Shown here: piece after piece, positions 17,349 through 25,919 of the stretch
Layout: every line of letters starts with the position of its first letter
Position numbering within the stretch: position 1 is the stretch's first letter
Source of the DNA: CAMAVH01 sp964628235
GTDB lineage: Bacteria; Pseudomonadota; Alphaproteobacteria; SMXQ01
Length of the DNA: 64,000 bases
Assembly: GCA_964628235.1 (NCBI GenBank)
Contig: CAZVLU010000004.1
Location: forward strand, 50,517-114,516
Direction: 5' to 3'
Translations under genes and position numbers: made by a program
The notes under the pieces: generated by a model
Database searches by the model: none
What the model was told of the DNA's origin: nothing
What the model saw: only the letters and a program-made list of their open reading frames with translations

Positions 17349-18509
17349 ATGTCCCTCCGCACCCCCTCTTTAGCGCCCAGCGCCGCCGCCCCTGACGCGC
17401 CCAACGATGCCGGCACGCCGGAGCCGTTGATCGCCGTCGACCGCGTGCTGGCCGATTTGCGGCGCGGTCGGCTCGTCGTGGTAACCGACACAGCCGGCGC
17501 GTTGCTCGTGCAGGCCGCCGAAGCGGTGACGCCGCAAAGCCTGGCGCGTCTCGCCGAGCTGGCCCAAGCCCCGGCCCTGCTGGCGCTCACCGAACGGCGC
17601 GCCAACGCCATCGGCTTGCCGGGCCTCAAAGCCGCGACGGTGGCGACGCTCGAGATCGCCGACGGCACGCCGGCGCAAACCGTGCGCGACATCGCCGATC
17701 CCGTCGCCGACATCAGCTTTCGCCTGCCGCCGCTCCGCGCCCTCGCCGTCGAACTCGCCGCTTGCGCCGAGGCCGCCGTGCATTTGACCAAGCTGGCGCG
17801 CCTGTTGCCGACGGCGCTGATCGCGCCGCTGGCGCTGGCCGATGCCGCCGCGATCATCGAGGCCAACGATCTGCTCGCCGTCGAGGCCGGCGATGTCGCC
17901 GCTTACGACATGCGCGCGGCGCGCAGCCTGAAGCCCGTCAGCCAGGCGCGCGTGCCGCTGTTCGACGCGGAAAACGCCCGCATCGTCGCCTATCGCCCGA
18001 GCGACGGCGGCATCGAGCATCTCGCCATCGTCATCGGCGAACCCAAGGCCGACCAGCCGGTGCTGATCCGTCTCCACTCAGAATGTTTCACCGGCGATCT
18101 GCTGGGCAGTCTGCGCTGCGATTGCGGCGATCAGTTGCGCGGCGCCATCGCCGCGATCTCCGACGCCGGCAGCGGCGTGCTGCTCTATCTCGCCCAGGAA
18201 GGCCGCGGCATCGGCCTGGTCAACAAGCTGCGCGCCTATCAGTTGCAAGACGGCGGCGCCGACACGATCGACGCCAACGAGCAACTCGGCTTCGACGCCG
18301 ACGAGCGGCTCTATATGCCGGCAGCGCAGATGCTGCGCGATCTCGGCTACGGCCGCGTCCGCCTGCTGACCAACAACCCCGACAAGGTCGCGGCGCTACA
18401 GGCTTGCGGCATCGATGTCGTCGAGCGCGTGCCGCACGCCTTCCCGGCGACGGCGCACAACAAGGCCTATCTCGAGACCAAAGCCAAACGCAGCGGGCAT
18501 TTGTTTTAG
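17349..18509 (+). CDS. ribA: GTP cyclohydrolase II with degenerate RibB-like N-terminus
   Basis: First enzyme of riboflavin synthesis, converting GTP to the diaminopyrimidine phosphate. With ATG at 17349 it has 386 residues; an in-frame ATG at 17265 would add 28, and neither has a strong ribosome-binding site. The RibA domain (about 190-386) has zinc ligands C246, C257 and C259 in the SECFTGD...RCDCGD motif and the catalytic GRGIGL loop. The first 180 residues align by eye with 3,4-DHBP synthase (RGRLVVVTDTAG...AAEAVTP), but the acidic DDEDRENEGD active-site stretch is missing. That half is therefore predicted to be catalytically dead. A separate ribB should exist elsewhere. Confidence 0.92.
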   Translation: MSLRTPSLAPSAAAPDAPNDAGTPEPLIAVDRVLADLRRGRLVVVTDTAGALLVQAAEAVTPQSLARLAELAQAPALLALTERRANAIGLPGLKAATVATLEIADGTPAQTVRDIADPVADISFRLPPLRALAVELAACAEAAVHLTKLARLLPTALIAPLALADAAAIIEANDLLAVEAGDVAAYDMRAARSLKPVSQARVPLFDAENARIVAYRPSDGGIEHLAIVIGEPKADQPVLIRLHSECFTGDLLGSLRCDCGDQLRGAIAAISDAGSGVLLYLAQEGRGIGLVNKLRAYQLQDGGADTIDANEQLGFDADERLYMPAAQMLRDLGYGRVRLLTNNPDKVAALQACGIDVVERVPHAFPATAHNKAYLETKAKRSGHLF

Positions 18510-18568
18510 GCCATCGATCTCAGGCCTGGTTCAAGTCTTCGCCTAACGGCCGCAACTTTTCCCAGCAC

Positions 18569-18657
18569 GTCATGCCCGCACTTGGCCCGGGCATCCACGC
18601 CTTACGGCGCGGATAAAAGAAAAAGGCGTGGATGCCCGCAACAAGTGCGGACATGAC
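18569..18657. repeat. Paired inverted-arm repeat, copy A
   Basis: Left arm starting GTCATGCCCGCACTTGG, right arm ending AAGTGCGGACATGAC, separated by a spacer close to the consensus GCGATGCGGATAAAAGAA. Each arm is itself a hairpin. The rest of the 292-base ribA-18802 spacer shows nothing recognisable. Confidence 0.85.
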
Positions 18658-18801
18658 AATGAAAATGTAATCCGCAGAAAATCCGGCAAAAACTGCCGGG
18701 ACGAGGCTGCCGAGTGGCGCTTTCGGTCCTCGCCAGCCAGCATCATACCATTGATATAGTTGGGTTTTCCCGTGGCCCCAGGCTTGCTAGTTAGCTGAGC
18801 C

Positions 18802-19848
18802 ATGACCAACGATATCGCCAGCCTGCCGCCCGCAGGCGCCCTGATGAGTCCCTCGACCGGCGCGCCCTCCGCTCAGGAGCGCGCTGCGCCGACGACGGAG
18901 AAGGCTGCCGCCAAAGACGAGCGCGGCTTCTTCGATCGCATCTGGGGCAAAGAGGGCTTCAGCTTCGGCGCGCTGATCGACATCATCAATCCGCTGCAAC
19001 ATATCCCCGTCGTCGGCACCGTCTATCGCGCCATCACCGGCGACAATATCGGCCCGGCGGCGCGCATCGCCGGCGGCAGCCTGTTCGGCGGCGTCATCGG
19101 CCTCGTCGCGTCCGGCATCGACGCGCTGGTCAAAGAAGAGACCGGCCGCGACGTCGGCCAACATATGCTCGCCATGCGCGGCGACGAAGACGCCCCCGCC
19201 GATCCGACGACGCCGACCGGCCGGCCCGAACGCGATGGCGTGCTCTATGCCGGCGACTTCTCGCCGCGCCCCGCGACGACTGCGCCGCTGACGGCGCCGG
19301 CGACGTTGCTCGCCGACGCCAAGCCCGAGATGCCGGCGCTGCCGCAAATCGCCAGCGCTGTCACGCCAACGCCGACGCAACAGGCTGCGGCGCGCGCGTT
19401 CCCCGTCGCCGCCGCCCAGCATGAAGCGGCCAATGGCGTCGGCGGCAGCGCCGTGCCCTTCGCCAGCACGGTCAATCGCGGCAAGCGCGCCAACGCCCTG
19501 CCGACGCCGCAGACCCTCGCCGCCGACCCCGCGCTGCTGCGCCAGATGCAATCGACGCGGACGCAAGGCGCCGCGATCCGCGCCACCCTGTCGAGCGACG
19601 CCGCGACGCCGGCAAGTTTCCTCGACTACACGCCGAAGAACGCGGCGCTGCGCGGCGCCGAGCTGGACCAGCGCCAGCAGACCAAGGCGCAGGAGAAAGG
19701 CAGCGCAGCCGAAGTGCCGACGCGCATCGACCCTGCCAGTTCGCCGCAAGTGCCGGCCGACCTGATCACGCGCATGAACATGGCGCTGGAAAAATATCAG
19801 ACGATGCAGCGGGTCACCGACCGCCCCGCCGTGAACATCGCCCAATAG
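18802..19848 (+). CDS. Conserved hypothetical protein with glycine-rich amphipathic segment
   Basis: A 348-residue protein of unknown function. Residues about 40-110 are the conserved-looking part: a charged FFDRIWGKEGFSFG followed by IINPLQHIPVVGTVYRAITG and a glycine-rich hydrophobic stretch (GGSLFGGVIGLVASGIDAL) that could insert in or lie on a membrane. The remainder (about 130-348) is alanine/proline/threonine-rich and looks disordered. Similar core segments are known to me from uncharacterised alphaproteobacterial proteins. It stands alone between two repeat copies, upstream of the L,D-transpeptidase. Confidence 0.7.
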   Translation: MTNDIASLPPAGALMSPSTGAPSAQERAAPTTEKAAAKDERGFFDRIWGKEGFSFGALIDIINPLQHIPVVGTVYRAITGDNIGPAARIAGGSLFGGVIGLVASGIDALVKEETGRDVGQHMLAMRGDEDAPADPTTPTGRPERDGVLYAGDFSPRPATTAPLTAPATLLADAKPEMPALPQIASAVTPTPTQQAAARAFPVAAAQHEAANGVGGSAVPFASTVNRGKRANALPTPQTLAADPALLRQMQSTRTQGAAIRATLSSDAATPASFLDYTPKNAALRGAELDQRQQTKAQEKGSAAEVPTRIDPASSPQVPADLITRMNMALEKYQTMQRVTDRPAVNIAQ

Positions 19849-19868
19849 GGTTTCTCGCTCATTGACTG

Positions 19869-19898
19869 CCATGCCCGGCTTTGGCGTCCGGCCATGAC
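19869..19898. repeat. Degenerate single arm of the inverted-arm repeat
   Basis: CATGCCCGG and CCGGCCATGAC flank a short loop, matching the ends of the larger repeat arms but with several differences and no clear partner. It sits in the 5' region of the L,D-transpeptidase gene. Confidence 0.35.
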
Positions 19899-19944
19899 GG
19901 AACAGAAACTTCCTGCCGCTCATTCCAGCCGCTATAACCGGGCG

Positions 19945-20466
19945 ATGGATATCGCCGTCTGGTCCGACCCCGAAAAAATGCCGCGCCATCGCGGCGAATT
20001 GATCTGGCCGCGCCATCGCGTGCCCTGCGCTTTGGGCCGCGCCGGCATCAATCCCGACAAGCGCGAGGGCGACGGCGCGACGCCGGTCGGGCGCTTTGCC
20101 CTGCGCCGCGTTCTCTATCGCGCCGACCGCCTGACCCTGCCCGAGATCGCCTTGCCGGTCTCGGTCATCGAGCCGTCGAGCGGCTGGTGCGACGATCCGA
20201 ACGACAAAGCCTACAACACGCAGGTCGTGCTGCCGCACAAGGGCGGCCATGAACATCTGTGGCGGCTCGACCATCTCTATGACGTCATCGTCGTCATCGG
20301 CCATAACGACGCGCCGATCCGGCGCGGCTACGGCAGCGCCGTGTTCCTGCATGTCGCGACAGAGGATTACGCCCCGACCGAAGGCTGCGTCGCCGTCGCG
20401 CTGGACGATCTCATCGAATTGCTGGTGGCGGCGAAGCCGGGCGACGAATTGATCGTCGCGGGATAA
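19945..20466 (+). CDS. L,D-transpeptidase (YkuD-type) family protein
   Basis: Predicted peptidoglycan cross-linking or lipoprotein-attaching enzyme of 173 residues. The catalytic signature is present: H136 in FLHVATEDYAPTEGC and nucleophile C148, preceded by GHNDAPIRRGYGSAVF. The substrate-side motif DGATPVGRF lies at 44-51. No signal peptide is visible with the start at 19945; an upstream in-frame ATG at 19894 adds 17 residues without improving this and lies inside a degenerate repeat. Lack of an export signal is unusual for an enzyme that must act in the periplasm. Confidence 0.85.
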   Translation: MDIAVWSDPEKMPRHRGELIWPRHRVPCALGRAGINPDKREGDGATPVGRFALRRVLYRADRLTLPEIALPVSVIEPSSGWCDDPNDKAYNTQVVLPHKGGHEHLWRLDHLYDVIVVIGHNDAPIRRGYGSAVFLHVATEDYAPTEGCVAVALDDLIELLVAAKPGDELIVAG

Positions 20467-20491
20467 GACGAATACAAATAGATTTCCACTC

Positions 20492-20579
20492 GTCATGCCC
20501 GGGCTTGGCCCGGGCATCCACGCCTTTTCGTTTATCCGCACCGCAAGGCGTGGATACCCGCACCAAGTGCGGGCATGAC
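20492..20579. repeat. Paired inverted-arm repeat, copy B
   Basis: Left arm starting GTCATGCCCGGGCTTGG, right arm ending AAGTGCGGGCATGAC. The spacer TTCGTTTATCCGCACCGC is the reverse complement form of the family spacer, so this copy is inverted relative to copy A. It lies between the convergent L,D-transpeptidase and YggS genes. Confidence 0.85.
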
Positions 20580-20637
20580 AGTTTTAATGACCCGCGCTGT
20601 TTTTATCTAAGGCAGTGACCGGCTTCACCGGCGCCCA

Positions 20638-21348
20638 TCACGCCTTCGCCGAAGTATCCCGCGCGCCGAAGATCGCCGTGCCGACGCGGACATGGGTCGC
20701 GCCGAGGCGCACGGCGATAGCGTAATCGGCGCTCATGCCCATGCTCAGTTGCGACAAGCCGGCGTCCTTCGCCAATTCGCGCAGCAGCGCGAAATGCAGC
20801 GCCGGCTCCTCGCCGAGCGGCGGGATGCACATCAATCCGACCACCGGCAAATGTTTTTCGTCGCGGCACCAGCGCGCGAAGGCTGCCGCTTCGGCGGGCA
20901 AGATGCCGGCCTTCTGCACTTCTTCGCCGGTGTTGACCTGCACGAACAGACGCGGCCGCTTGCCCTGCTTGTCCATTTCGGCTGCAAGCGCGTCGGCGAG
21001 CTTGGCGCGATCGAGCGACTGGATGACGTCGAACAGGGCCACGGCGTCGCGCGCCTTGTTGGTCTGCAACGGGCCGATCAGATGCAACTCGAGATCGGCG
21101 TGCGTCTCGCGCAGCGATGGCCATTTCGCCTGCGCTTCCTGCACGCGGTTTTCGCCGAACACGCGCTGGCCTGCGGCGAGCGCGTGGCCGACGGCGGCGG
21201 CATCGTGATTCTTACTGACGGCGACGAGCGTGACGGCGGCCGGGTCGCGGCCGCCGGCGCGCGCGGCTTCGGCGATCTCGGCGCGCACCCGCGCGAGATT
21301 TTCCTCCAGCGATGCGCCTGAAGCGGGTTGTGCCAAGTTGTCTGCCAT
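20638..21348 (-). CDS. YggS-family PLP homeostasis protein
   Basis: Non-catalytic pyridoxal-phosphate-binding TIM-barrel protein of 236 residues that buffers vitamin B6. The PLP lysine is K46 in LVAVSKNHDA. Other signatures are GENRVQEAQAKW, ELHLIGPLQTNKAR, and the phosphate-binding end LSMGMSADYAIAVRLGATHVR within which SMGMS is diagnostic. The start at 21348 gives the usual family length; the frame upstream to 21417 overlaps the divergent gene. It is divergently arranged with a ThiE/TenI-like gene only 31 bases away, so both share one promoter region. Confidence 0.93.
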   Translation of the reverse strand: MADNLAQPASGASLEENLARVRAEIAEAARAGGRDPAAVTLVAVSKNHDAAAVGHALAAGQRVFGENRVQEAQAKWPSLRETHADLELHLIGPLQTNKARDAVALFDVIQSLDRAKLADALAAEMDKQGKRPRLFVQVNTGEEVQKAGILPAEAAAFARWCRDEKHLPVVGLMCIPPLGEEPALHFALLRELAKDAGLSQLSMGMSADYAIAVRLGATHVRVGTAIFGARDTSAKA

Positions 21349-21379
21349 ATAGGATGAGCCGCGCCATCGGGGTGAGGGA

Positions 21380-22081
21380 ATGGGTTCGAGCTTAACAGAC
21401 GTCGCGCGCCATCTCAATTTGGCCCGCAGAGCTTTGTCGACGAGATCTCCGCGTCAAGGAGATGAATCGCGCCCCGGCGTCTTGCCCTCGGTCATCTTGA
21501 TGACCGACGCGCGGCGCGGCCATGATCCGCTGGCCGATGTCTTGCGCCTGCCGCAAGGCGCCGCCGTGATCTTTCGCCATTACGAACTCATGCCCCAGGC
21601 GCGGCTCGCGCTGGCGCGGAGCCTGCGGGCGGCAACCAAAGCGCATAACGTGAAGCTGCTGATCGCCGACGACATCCGCATGGCGCTCGACGTCCATGCC
21701 GACGGCCTGCATTTCTCCGAGCGCGCGTTGCGCCGCGCCGGGACGCGTTTGCGCAAGCGGCCCCATTGGCTGATCACGGCGGCGGCCCATTCGGCCCCGG
21801 CGCTGCGCCGCGCCGCGCGGGCCGGGGCGACGGCAGCGCTGCTCTCGCCGGTCTTCGCCACCCTGAGCCATCCGGGCGCCGCGCCGCTCGGCGTCCTGCG
21901 TTTTGCCGCCCTGGCGCGGAACAGCGCCCTGCCGGTCTATGGCCTCGGCGGCATCAACGACCGCAGCGCGCGCCGCCTGCGCGGCTCGGGCGCCGTCGGC
22001 ATCGCCGCCATCGACGGCCTCAGCCGGCGGCGCGGCGCGACAGTCGATAGAGACGACGATCGTTTTCAGACGTTGGGTTGA
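21380..22081 (+). CDS. Thiamine phosphate synthase / TenI-like protein
   Basis: A 233-residue TIM-barrel protein. Visible family features are LLIADDIRMALDVHADGLHF, which matches the ThiE pyrimidine-side sequence, SPVFATLSHPGAAPLGV, and VYGLGGINDRSARRL at the phosphate-binding end. Several ThiE catalytic positions look altered (HADGLHFSE in place of the HVGQDD pattern), so it may be a TenI-like isomerase or a diverged paralogue. It is divergent from yggS. There is no other thiamine gene nearby to support a biosynthetic role. Confidence 0.68.
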   Translation: MGSSLTDVARHLNLARRALSTRSPRQGDESRPGVLPSVILMTDARRGHDPLADVLRLPQGAAVIFRHYELMPQARLALARSLRAATKAHNVKLLIADDIRMALDVHADGLHFSERALRRAGTRLRKRPHWLITAAAHSAPALRRAARAGATAALLSPVFATLSHPGAAPLGVLRFAALARNSALPVYGLGGINDRSARRLRGSGAVGIAAIDGLSRRRGATVDRDDDRFQTLG

Positions 22082-22107
22082 GCGCAGAACGGCGCTAAAT
22101 TGGGTCC

Positions 22108-23283
22108 ATGATTTCCTTCGCCGACATTCTCGCGCCGATCACGCCGGAAACATTTTTCGCCGAGCATCATGGCCGCCGCTGGCTGCACATCCCTGGCGCC
22201 AGCAGCGCGGCTGGCCGCGACAAGTTCGCATCCGTCATGTCGCGCCCCAAGCTCGACGGCATGATTTCGACCATCGGCATCTGGAACGCGCAGTCGCTGC
22301 GCATGGCGCGCGACAGCAAAATGATTCCCGCCGCCGACTATTGCGATGGCGAAAACAAGCCTGACGTTCAAAAGGTCCAGCGCCTTCTCGCGGATGGCGC
22401 AAGCCTGGTGTTGAACGATCTCGACCTCCAAGCGCCGGGGCTCAACGGCATCTTCGATTTGGCCCGCGCCCTGGAAGACACGCTTGAAGCGAAGGCGCAG
22501 TCCAACCTCTACAGTTCGCCGCGCGAGCGCCAGGCCTTCGCCAGCCATTACGACTCTCACGACGTCTATGCCGTCCATGTCGAGGGCGAGAAGCTGTGGC
22601 GGATCTATGAGGGGCGCGCCGAACTTCCCATCGAACATCCGGCGTTCAAAAGCCAATCTCCGGAGGAGAACGCGCGCGCCAAAGGCAAAGTGATCGCTGA
22701 GGTTCTGATGCAGCCCGGCGACCTCCTCTATCTGCCGCGCGGCCAGTATCACGACGCCGTCGCGCAGTCGGAACGCACGACGCATGTCGCGTTCGGCGTC
22801 GTCAGCGTCATCGGCATGGATGTGGTGAGCGCGCTTTACGCGCGGGCGGTGGAAGACGTGATGTTCCGCGCCGACATGCCGCGCCGGCATGGCCAAGGCC
22901 CGAACAGCGGGCAAGCCGCCTTCGACGAACGCATCGCGGCGCTCGGTCGCCGGCTCGCCGAACTGGCGAAGGCGCCCGACGTCATCGAAGCGCTGCATAA
23001 GTTTCAAGACGACTATCGTTATCGCGCGAAAATGCTGCCGATCCTGTTTCGTCCGACATCGCGCGATTTCACCGTGGTGTCGCACGGCGGCCGATGGGCT
23101 TTGGCGCGCGACGGCAAAGGCGCGCCGATTCCGCCCGGGCTGGACCGTCCGGTCGCCTGGATCGTCGCGCAAGAGTCCTTCATCGAAGACGATCTCGCGC
23201 GCAGATTTCCGGCCATCGACGCCGAGGCGCGCGGCGAGCTGCTGCGGTCTTTGCTGTCGATGAAAGTGATCGCCGCCGGCTAG
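22108..23283 (+). CDS. JmjC/cupin-type 2-oxoglutarate oxygenase
   Basis: A 391-residue protein of the RoxA/YcfD-like JmjC group, whose known members hydroxylate ribosomal-protein residues using Fe(II) and 2-oxoglutarate. The iron triad is visible: H147 and D149 in SHYDSHDVYAVHVEGEKLW, and H215 in LYLPRGQYHDAVA. The N-terminal WLHIPG strand and a helical C-terminal extension (about 250-390) match the dimerisation and winged-helix parts of that family. Substrate is unknown. It ends in a shared CTAG with the convergent TPR gene, so the two stop codons overlap on opposite strands. Confidence 0.82.
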   Translation: MISFADILAPITPETFFAEHHGRRWLHIPGASSAAGRDKFASVMSRPKLDGMISTIGIWNAQSLRMARDSKMIPAADYCDGENKPDVQKVQRLLADGASLVLNDLDLQAPGLNGIFDLARALEDTLEAKAQSNLYSSPRERQAFASHYDSHDVYAVHVEGEKLWRIYEGRAELPIEHPAFKSQSPEENARAKGKVIAEVLMQPGDLLYLPRGQYHDAVAQSERTTHVAFGVVSVIGMDVVSALYARAVEDVMFRADMPRRHGQGPNSGQAAFDERIAALGRRLAELAKAPDVIEALHKFQDDYRYRAKMLPILFRPTSRDFTVVSHGGRWALARDGKGAPIPPGLDRPVAWIVAQESFIEDDLARRFPAIDAEARGELLRSLLSMKVIAAG

Positions 23284-25145
23284 GCGAAGGCCGCGCGCAA
23301 ATCCTGCCGCAAACGATCGAGTGCCTCGCGCCAAGACCGCGCCGCCGTCTGGCGATAGATGCGCGAAGCTGGAAACCACGGCGATTCGTCGCCCTCGGCC
23401 ATCCAGCGGAAATCCGGCGGCGCCGGCACGAGAACGCGGCAGGGACGATCGACCAAGGCGCGCAAATGCACGTTGGTGTTGCTGACGCAAACGTACTCGT
23501 CAAGGTGCGCGAGCAGCGCCAGCATGCCCTCGAGATCGTCGTTGAGCGCCGTCATATCCTGCACGGGCCGGCCCGCCGCAGCGGCAAGGGCGGCGATCTC
23601 GCCCTGTTGCGGCAAGCGCTGCAGCGCGATCAACGTGCCGGGCAGGCCGGCGAGCGCCGCCCCCAGGTCGGCGAGCGGTGCCAGCTTGAACAGCGCCCCC
23701 AATCGATCTGCCGTGCCGGCGCGCCAAGTGACGCCGATATAAGGCGGCGGCCCGCAGGCGGCGAGCTCGGCCGCGATGTGCGCCGCACGGTCGGGCAGCG
23801 GCGCGATGCGCAGCGAGGGCGGAATATCGCCGGCGCCGGCCATGCCCAAGGCCAGCGGCAAATCGCCGACGACCAGGGTTTTGTCGGCTGCCGGCCGCGC
23901 CGCGCGATCGCTGGTCACGCTGTCGAGACCGGCGACGCGGCCGATCAAGCTGCGGATTTTCGCATCCGTCTCGACGCTGATGCGCGCCGCGCCGCGCCGG
24001 CGCAGCTCTGCATGAAAGCGCAGGAAGAAAATCTCGTCGCCGAGTCCCTGTTCGCCGAGCAACAGGATATGGCGGCCGGTGATGTCGGCCGGATCGAGCG
24101 GGCCTCGCAAGACATGGGGCGCCAGATCGCTTCTGCAATCGCGCGCCGCGTAGTCGCGCCAGCCGGTCTCGAAACGGCCCGTCGTGAGCCGCGCCATGGC
24201 GCGATTGTGCCTGGCGCGACGATAGTCCGGCTTGAGCCGCAAGGCTTCGTCATAGGCGGCGATGGCGGCGTCGTAGCGCATCATCGCGTCGTGACAACTG
24301 CCGATATGGGAGTGGACTTCGGCGACGCCGGGGCGCAGCGCCAACGCCTGTTCGAACGCGCCGATCGCCTCATCGTAGCGGCCGCTTTTCTTCAGCGCGT
24401 TGCCGTAGGACACGCGGATGATCGCGGCCTGCGGCGCGATCTCCAACGCGCGGCGCAGCGTCGAAAGCGACTCTTCGAGCTGCGACGCCTCTTGCAGCGC
24501 GATGCCGAGGCTGTTCAGCGTCAGGGCGTTGCCGGGATCGGCGGCGGCGGCGCGGCGCAGCGGCGCGATGGCGTCGGCCGGCCGCTCTTCGAGCAGCAGC
24601 GCCTGGCCCTCGTTGGCGAGCGCGAAGGGATTGTCCGGGTCGAGCGCCAGCGCGCGCGCGATGGCGGGGCGCGCCTCGGCCGCGCGGCTCTGCTCAAGCA
24701 GCGCCGCCGCGAGATTGTTGAGCGGCGCGATCTCCTGCGGCGCCGCTTGCGCGGCGCGGCGAAAGGCCTGGGCGGCGCCGTCGAAATCGGCTTGGGCGCG
24801 CAAGGCGAGCCCGAGCTGCTGCCACAAGCCGCTCTGGCCGGGCGCGAGCTTGACCGCCTGGCGCAGGCTGGCGATCGCCCCGGCGGCATCGCCGGACGCC
24901 TGCCGCGCCTTGGCGAGGTTGGCATGATAGAGCGCTTCGCGCGGACGCGCCGCGACAGCGCCCGCGATGCGCTGCAGCGCGCCGGCGGCGTCGCCGCGTT
25001 GCAGCCGCAACATGCCCGACAAGTTCAAGGCATCGGCATTGTGCGGGTCGGTCGCCAGCAGCCGCTCGTAGAGCGCGTCGGCATCGCCGAGCCGGCCCGC
25101 CTTGTGCGCGGCGAGCGCCGCTTGCAAAAGGCCCGGCCCGCTCAC
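23280..25145 (-). CDS. TPR protein with C-terminal glycosyltransferase-like domain
   Basis: A 621-residue protein. Residues about 5-345 are consecutive 34-residue tetratricopeptide repeats (for example NALTLNSLGIALQEASQLEE and VEVHS-type units ending LRPGVAEVHSHIGSC). Residues about 360-610 resemble GT9/heptosyltransferase-like domains found on TPR proteins (HILLLGEQGLGDEIFFLRF, YIGVTWRAGT, VSNTNVHLRALVDRPCRVLVP). The GTG start at 25145 overlaps the upstream stop by four bases (GTGA). It is a paralogue of 25920-27596. The architecture suggests a protein-modifying or polysaccharide glycosyltransferase; the acceptor is unknown. Confidence 0.78.
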   Translation of the reverse strand: MSGPGLLQAALAAHKAGRLGDADALYERLLATDPHNADALNLSGMLRLQRGDAAGALQRIAGAVAARPREALYHANLAKARQASGDAAGAIASLRQAVKLAPGQSGLWQQLGLALRAQADFDGAAQAFRRAAQAAPQEIAPLNNLAAALLEQSRAAEARPAIARALALDPDNPFALANEGQALLLEERPADAIAPLRRAAAADPGNALTLNSLGIALQEASQLEESLSTLRRALEIAPQAAIIRVSYGNALKKSGRYDEAIGAFEQALALRPGVAEVHSHIGSCHDAMMRYDAAIAAYDEALRLKPDYRRARHNRAMARLTTGRFETGWRDYAARDCRSDLAPHVLRGPLDPADITGRHILLLGEQGLGDEIFFLRFHAELRRRGAARISVETDAKIRSLIGRVAGLDSVTSDRAARPAADKTLVVGDLPLALGMAGAGDIPPSLRIAPLPDRAAHIAAELAACGPPPYIGVTWRAGTADRLGALFKLAPLADLGAALAGLPGTLIALQRLPQQGEIAALAAAAGRPVQDMTALNDDLEGMLALLAHLDEYVCVSNTNVHLRALVDRPCRVLVPAPPDFRWMAEGDESPWFPASRIYRQTAARSWREALDRLRQDLRAAFA

Positions 25146-25861
25146 GACCGCGCGGCGGCCGGCGACGCGAGGCGCGCGGCTTCGGCGAGCCACAGGTCGC
25201 CGTAATCGACATCGCGCCAGGCGTCGAACCACGGCCCGCCGCGCGTGTAATGCACGACGTTCGGCGCGCCCGCCGCCGGCTTGGCGCTCCAGCCTTCGAG
25301 CCAGTTCCAAGTTTCCGGCAGCGCGCCGATCGCCGCGTCGTCGAGCCACTGGAAGCGATGCAGATAAGCGCCGCTCTCGCGGTTCACCAGCTCGGGCGTG
25401 AGGCGGCGCGTCTGGGCATGATCGCCGTTGAACAAGATCAGGCTCGACCAGTTCTTGCGCGGATAGAGCGTCTGGACCTTGCCGTCCATCTTGGTCGTCT
25501 CGGTCGGCTGGTAATCATGCTGCACGCAGAGCGCGCCGTAGCGCGCGGCGTTCTCATCGCTGGCGAACGCGGCGAGGCCGGCGATGTCGGCGGTCCACAG
25601 GAAATCGCAATCGCAATAGAGCGCCCAGCCGGCATGGCCGGCGAGATGCGGCACGAGAAAGCGCGTGTAGGTGAACTCCGTCGAGGCCAGCGGATCGGCG
25701 TCGCGCGCATAAAGCCCTTGCGCGCGCAATTCGCTTTGCTTGAGCGCGATCACCTCGACGGGGATCGACGCGTGGCGCAGCAACGATTGCCGGCAGACGT
25801 CGTAAGCGATCTCTTCACGGCTATCCCAGCCGACATAAACGCGGAAAGGCGAGGCGGACAC
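25142..25861 (-). CDS. GT8-like glycosyltransferase
   Basis: A 239-residue protein. It begins with a nucleotide-binding strand FRVYVGWDSREEIAYDV, carries a metal-binding acidic motif DCDFLW near residue 88, and has KNWSSLILFNGDH in the position where GT8-like enzymes bind the acceptor. It may transfer a sugar from a nucleotide donor. Start GTG at 25861; two upstream ATGs inside a tandem repeat (25875 and 25893) are out of frame. It lies between the two TPR-glycosyltransferase paralogues and is translationally coupled to the downstream one. Confidence 0.65.
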   Translation of the reverse strand: MSASPFRVYVGWDSREEIAYDVCRQSLLRHASIPVEVIALKQSELRAQGLYARDADPLASTEFTYTRFLVPHLAGHAGWALYCDCDFLWTADIAGLAAFASDENAARYGALCVQHDYQPTETTKMDGKVQTLYPRKNWSSLILFNGDHAQTRRLTPELVNRESGAYLHRFQWLDDAAIGALPETWNWLEGWSAKPAAGAPNVVHYTRGGPWFDAWRDVDYGDLWLAEAARLASPAAARS

Positions 25862-25872
25862 AGGGCGACTTT

Positions 25873-25908
25873 CATGCTGGAGCGGAAGGGCATGCTGGAA
25901 CGGAAGGG
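25873..25908. repeat. 18-bp tandem duplication upstream of the GT8-like gene
   Basis: CATGCTGGAGCGGAAGGG followed directly by CATGCTGGAACGGAAGGG, one mismatch. On the minus strand each unit supplies an ATG 14 or 32 bases upstream of the GTG start at 25861, out of frame with it. Confidence 0.8.
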
Positions 25909-25919
25909 CCGCGATTATC

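Noticed and set aside
18569..18657. Paired-arm repeats considered as ordinary rho-independent terminators
   Set aside because: They are far larger than terminators, lack T tails, have conserved arms and spacer, and one copy contains a gene. They may still stop transcription incidentally.
18787..20541. 584-codon minus-strand frame across two + genes
   Set aside because: It covers the hypothetical and the L,D-transpeptidase genes in antisense and has no recognisable sequence. The + frames have family motifs.
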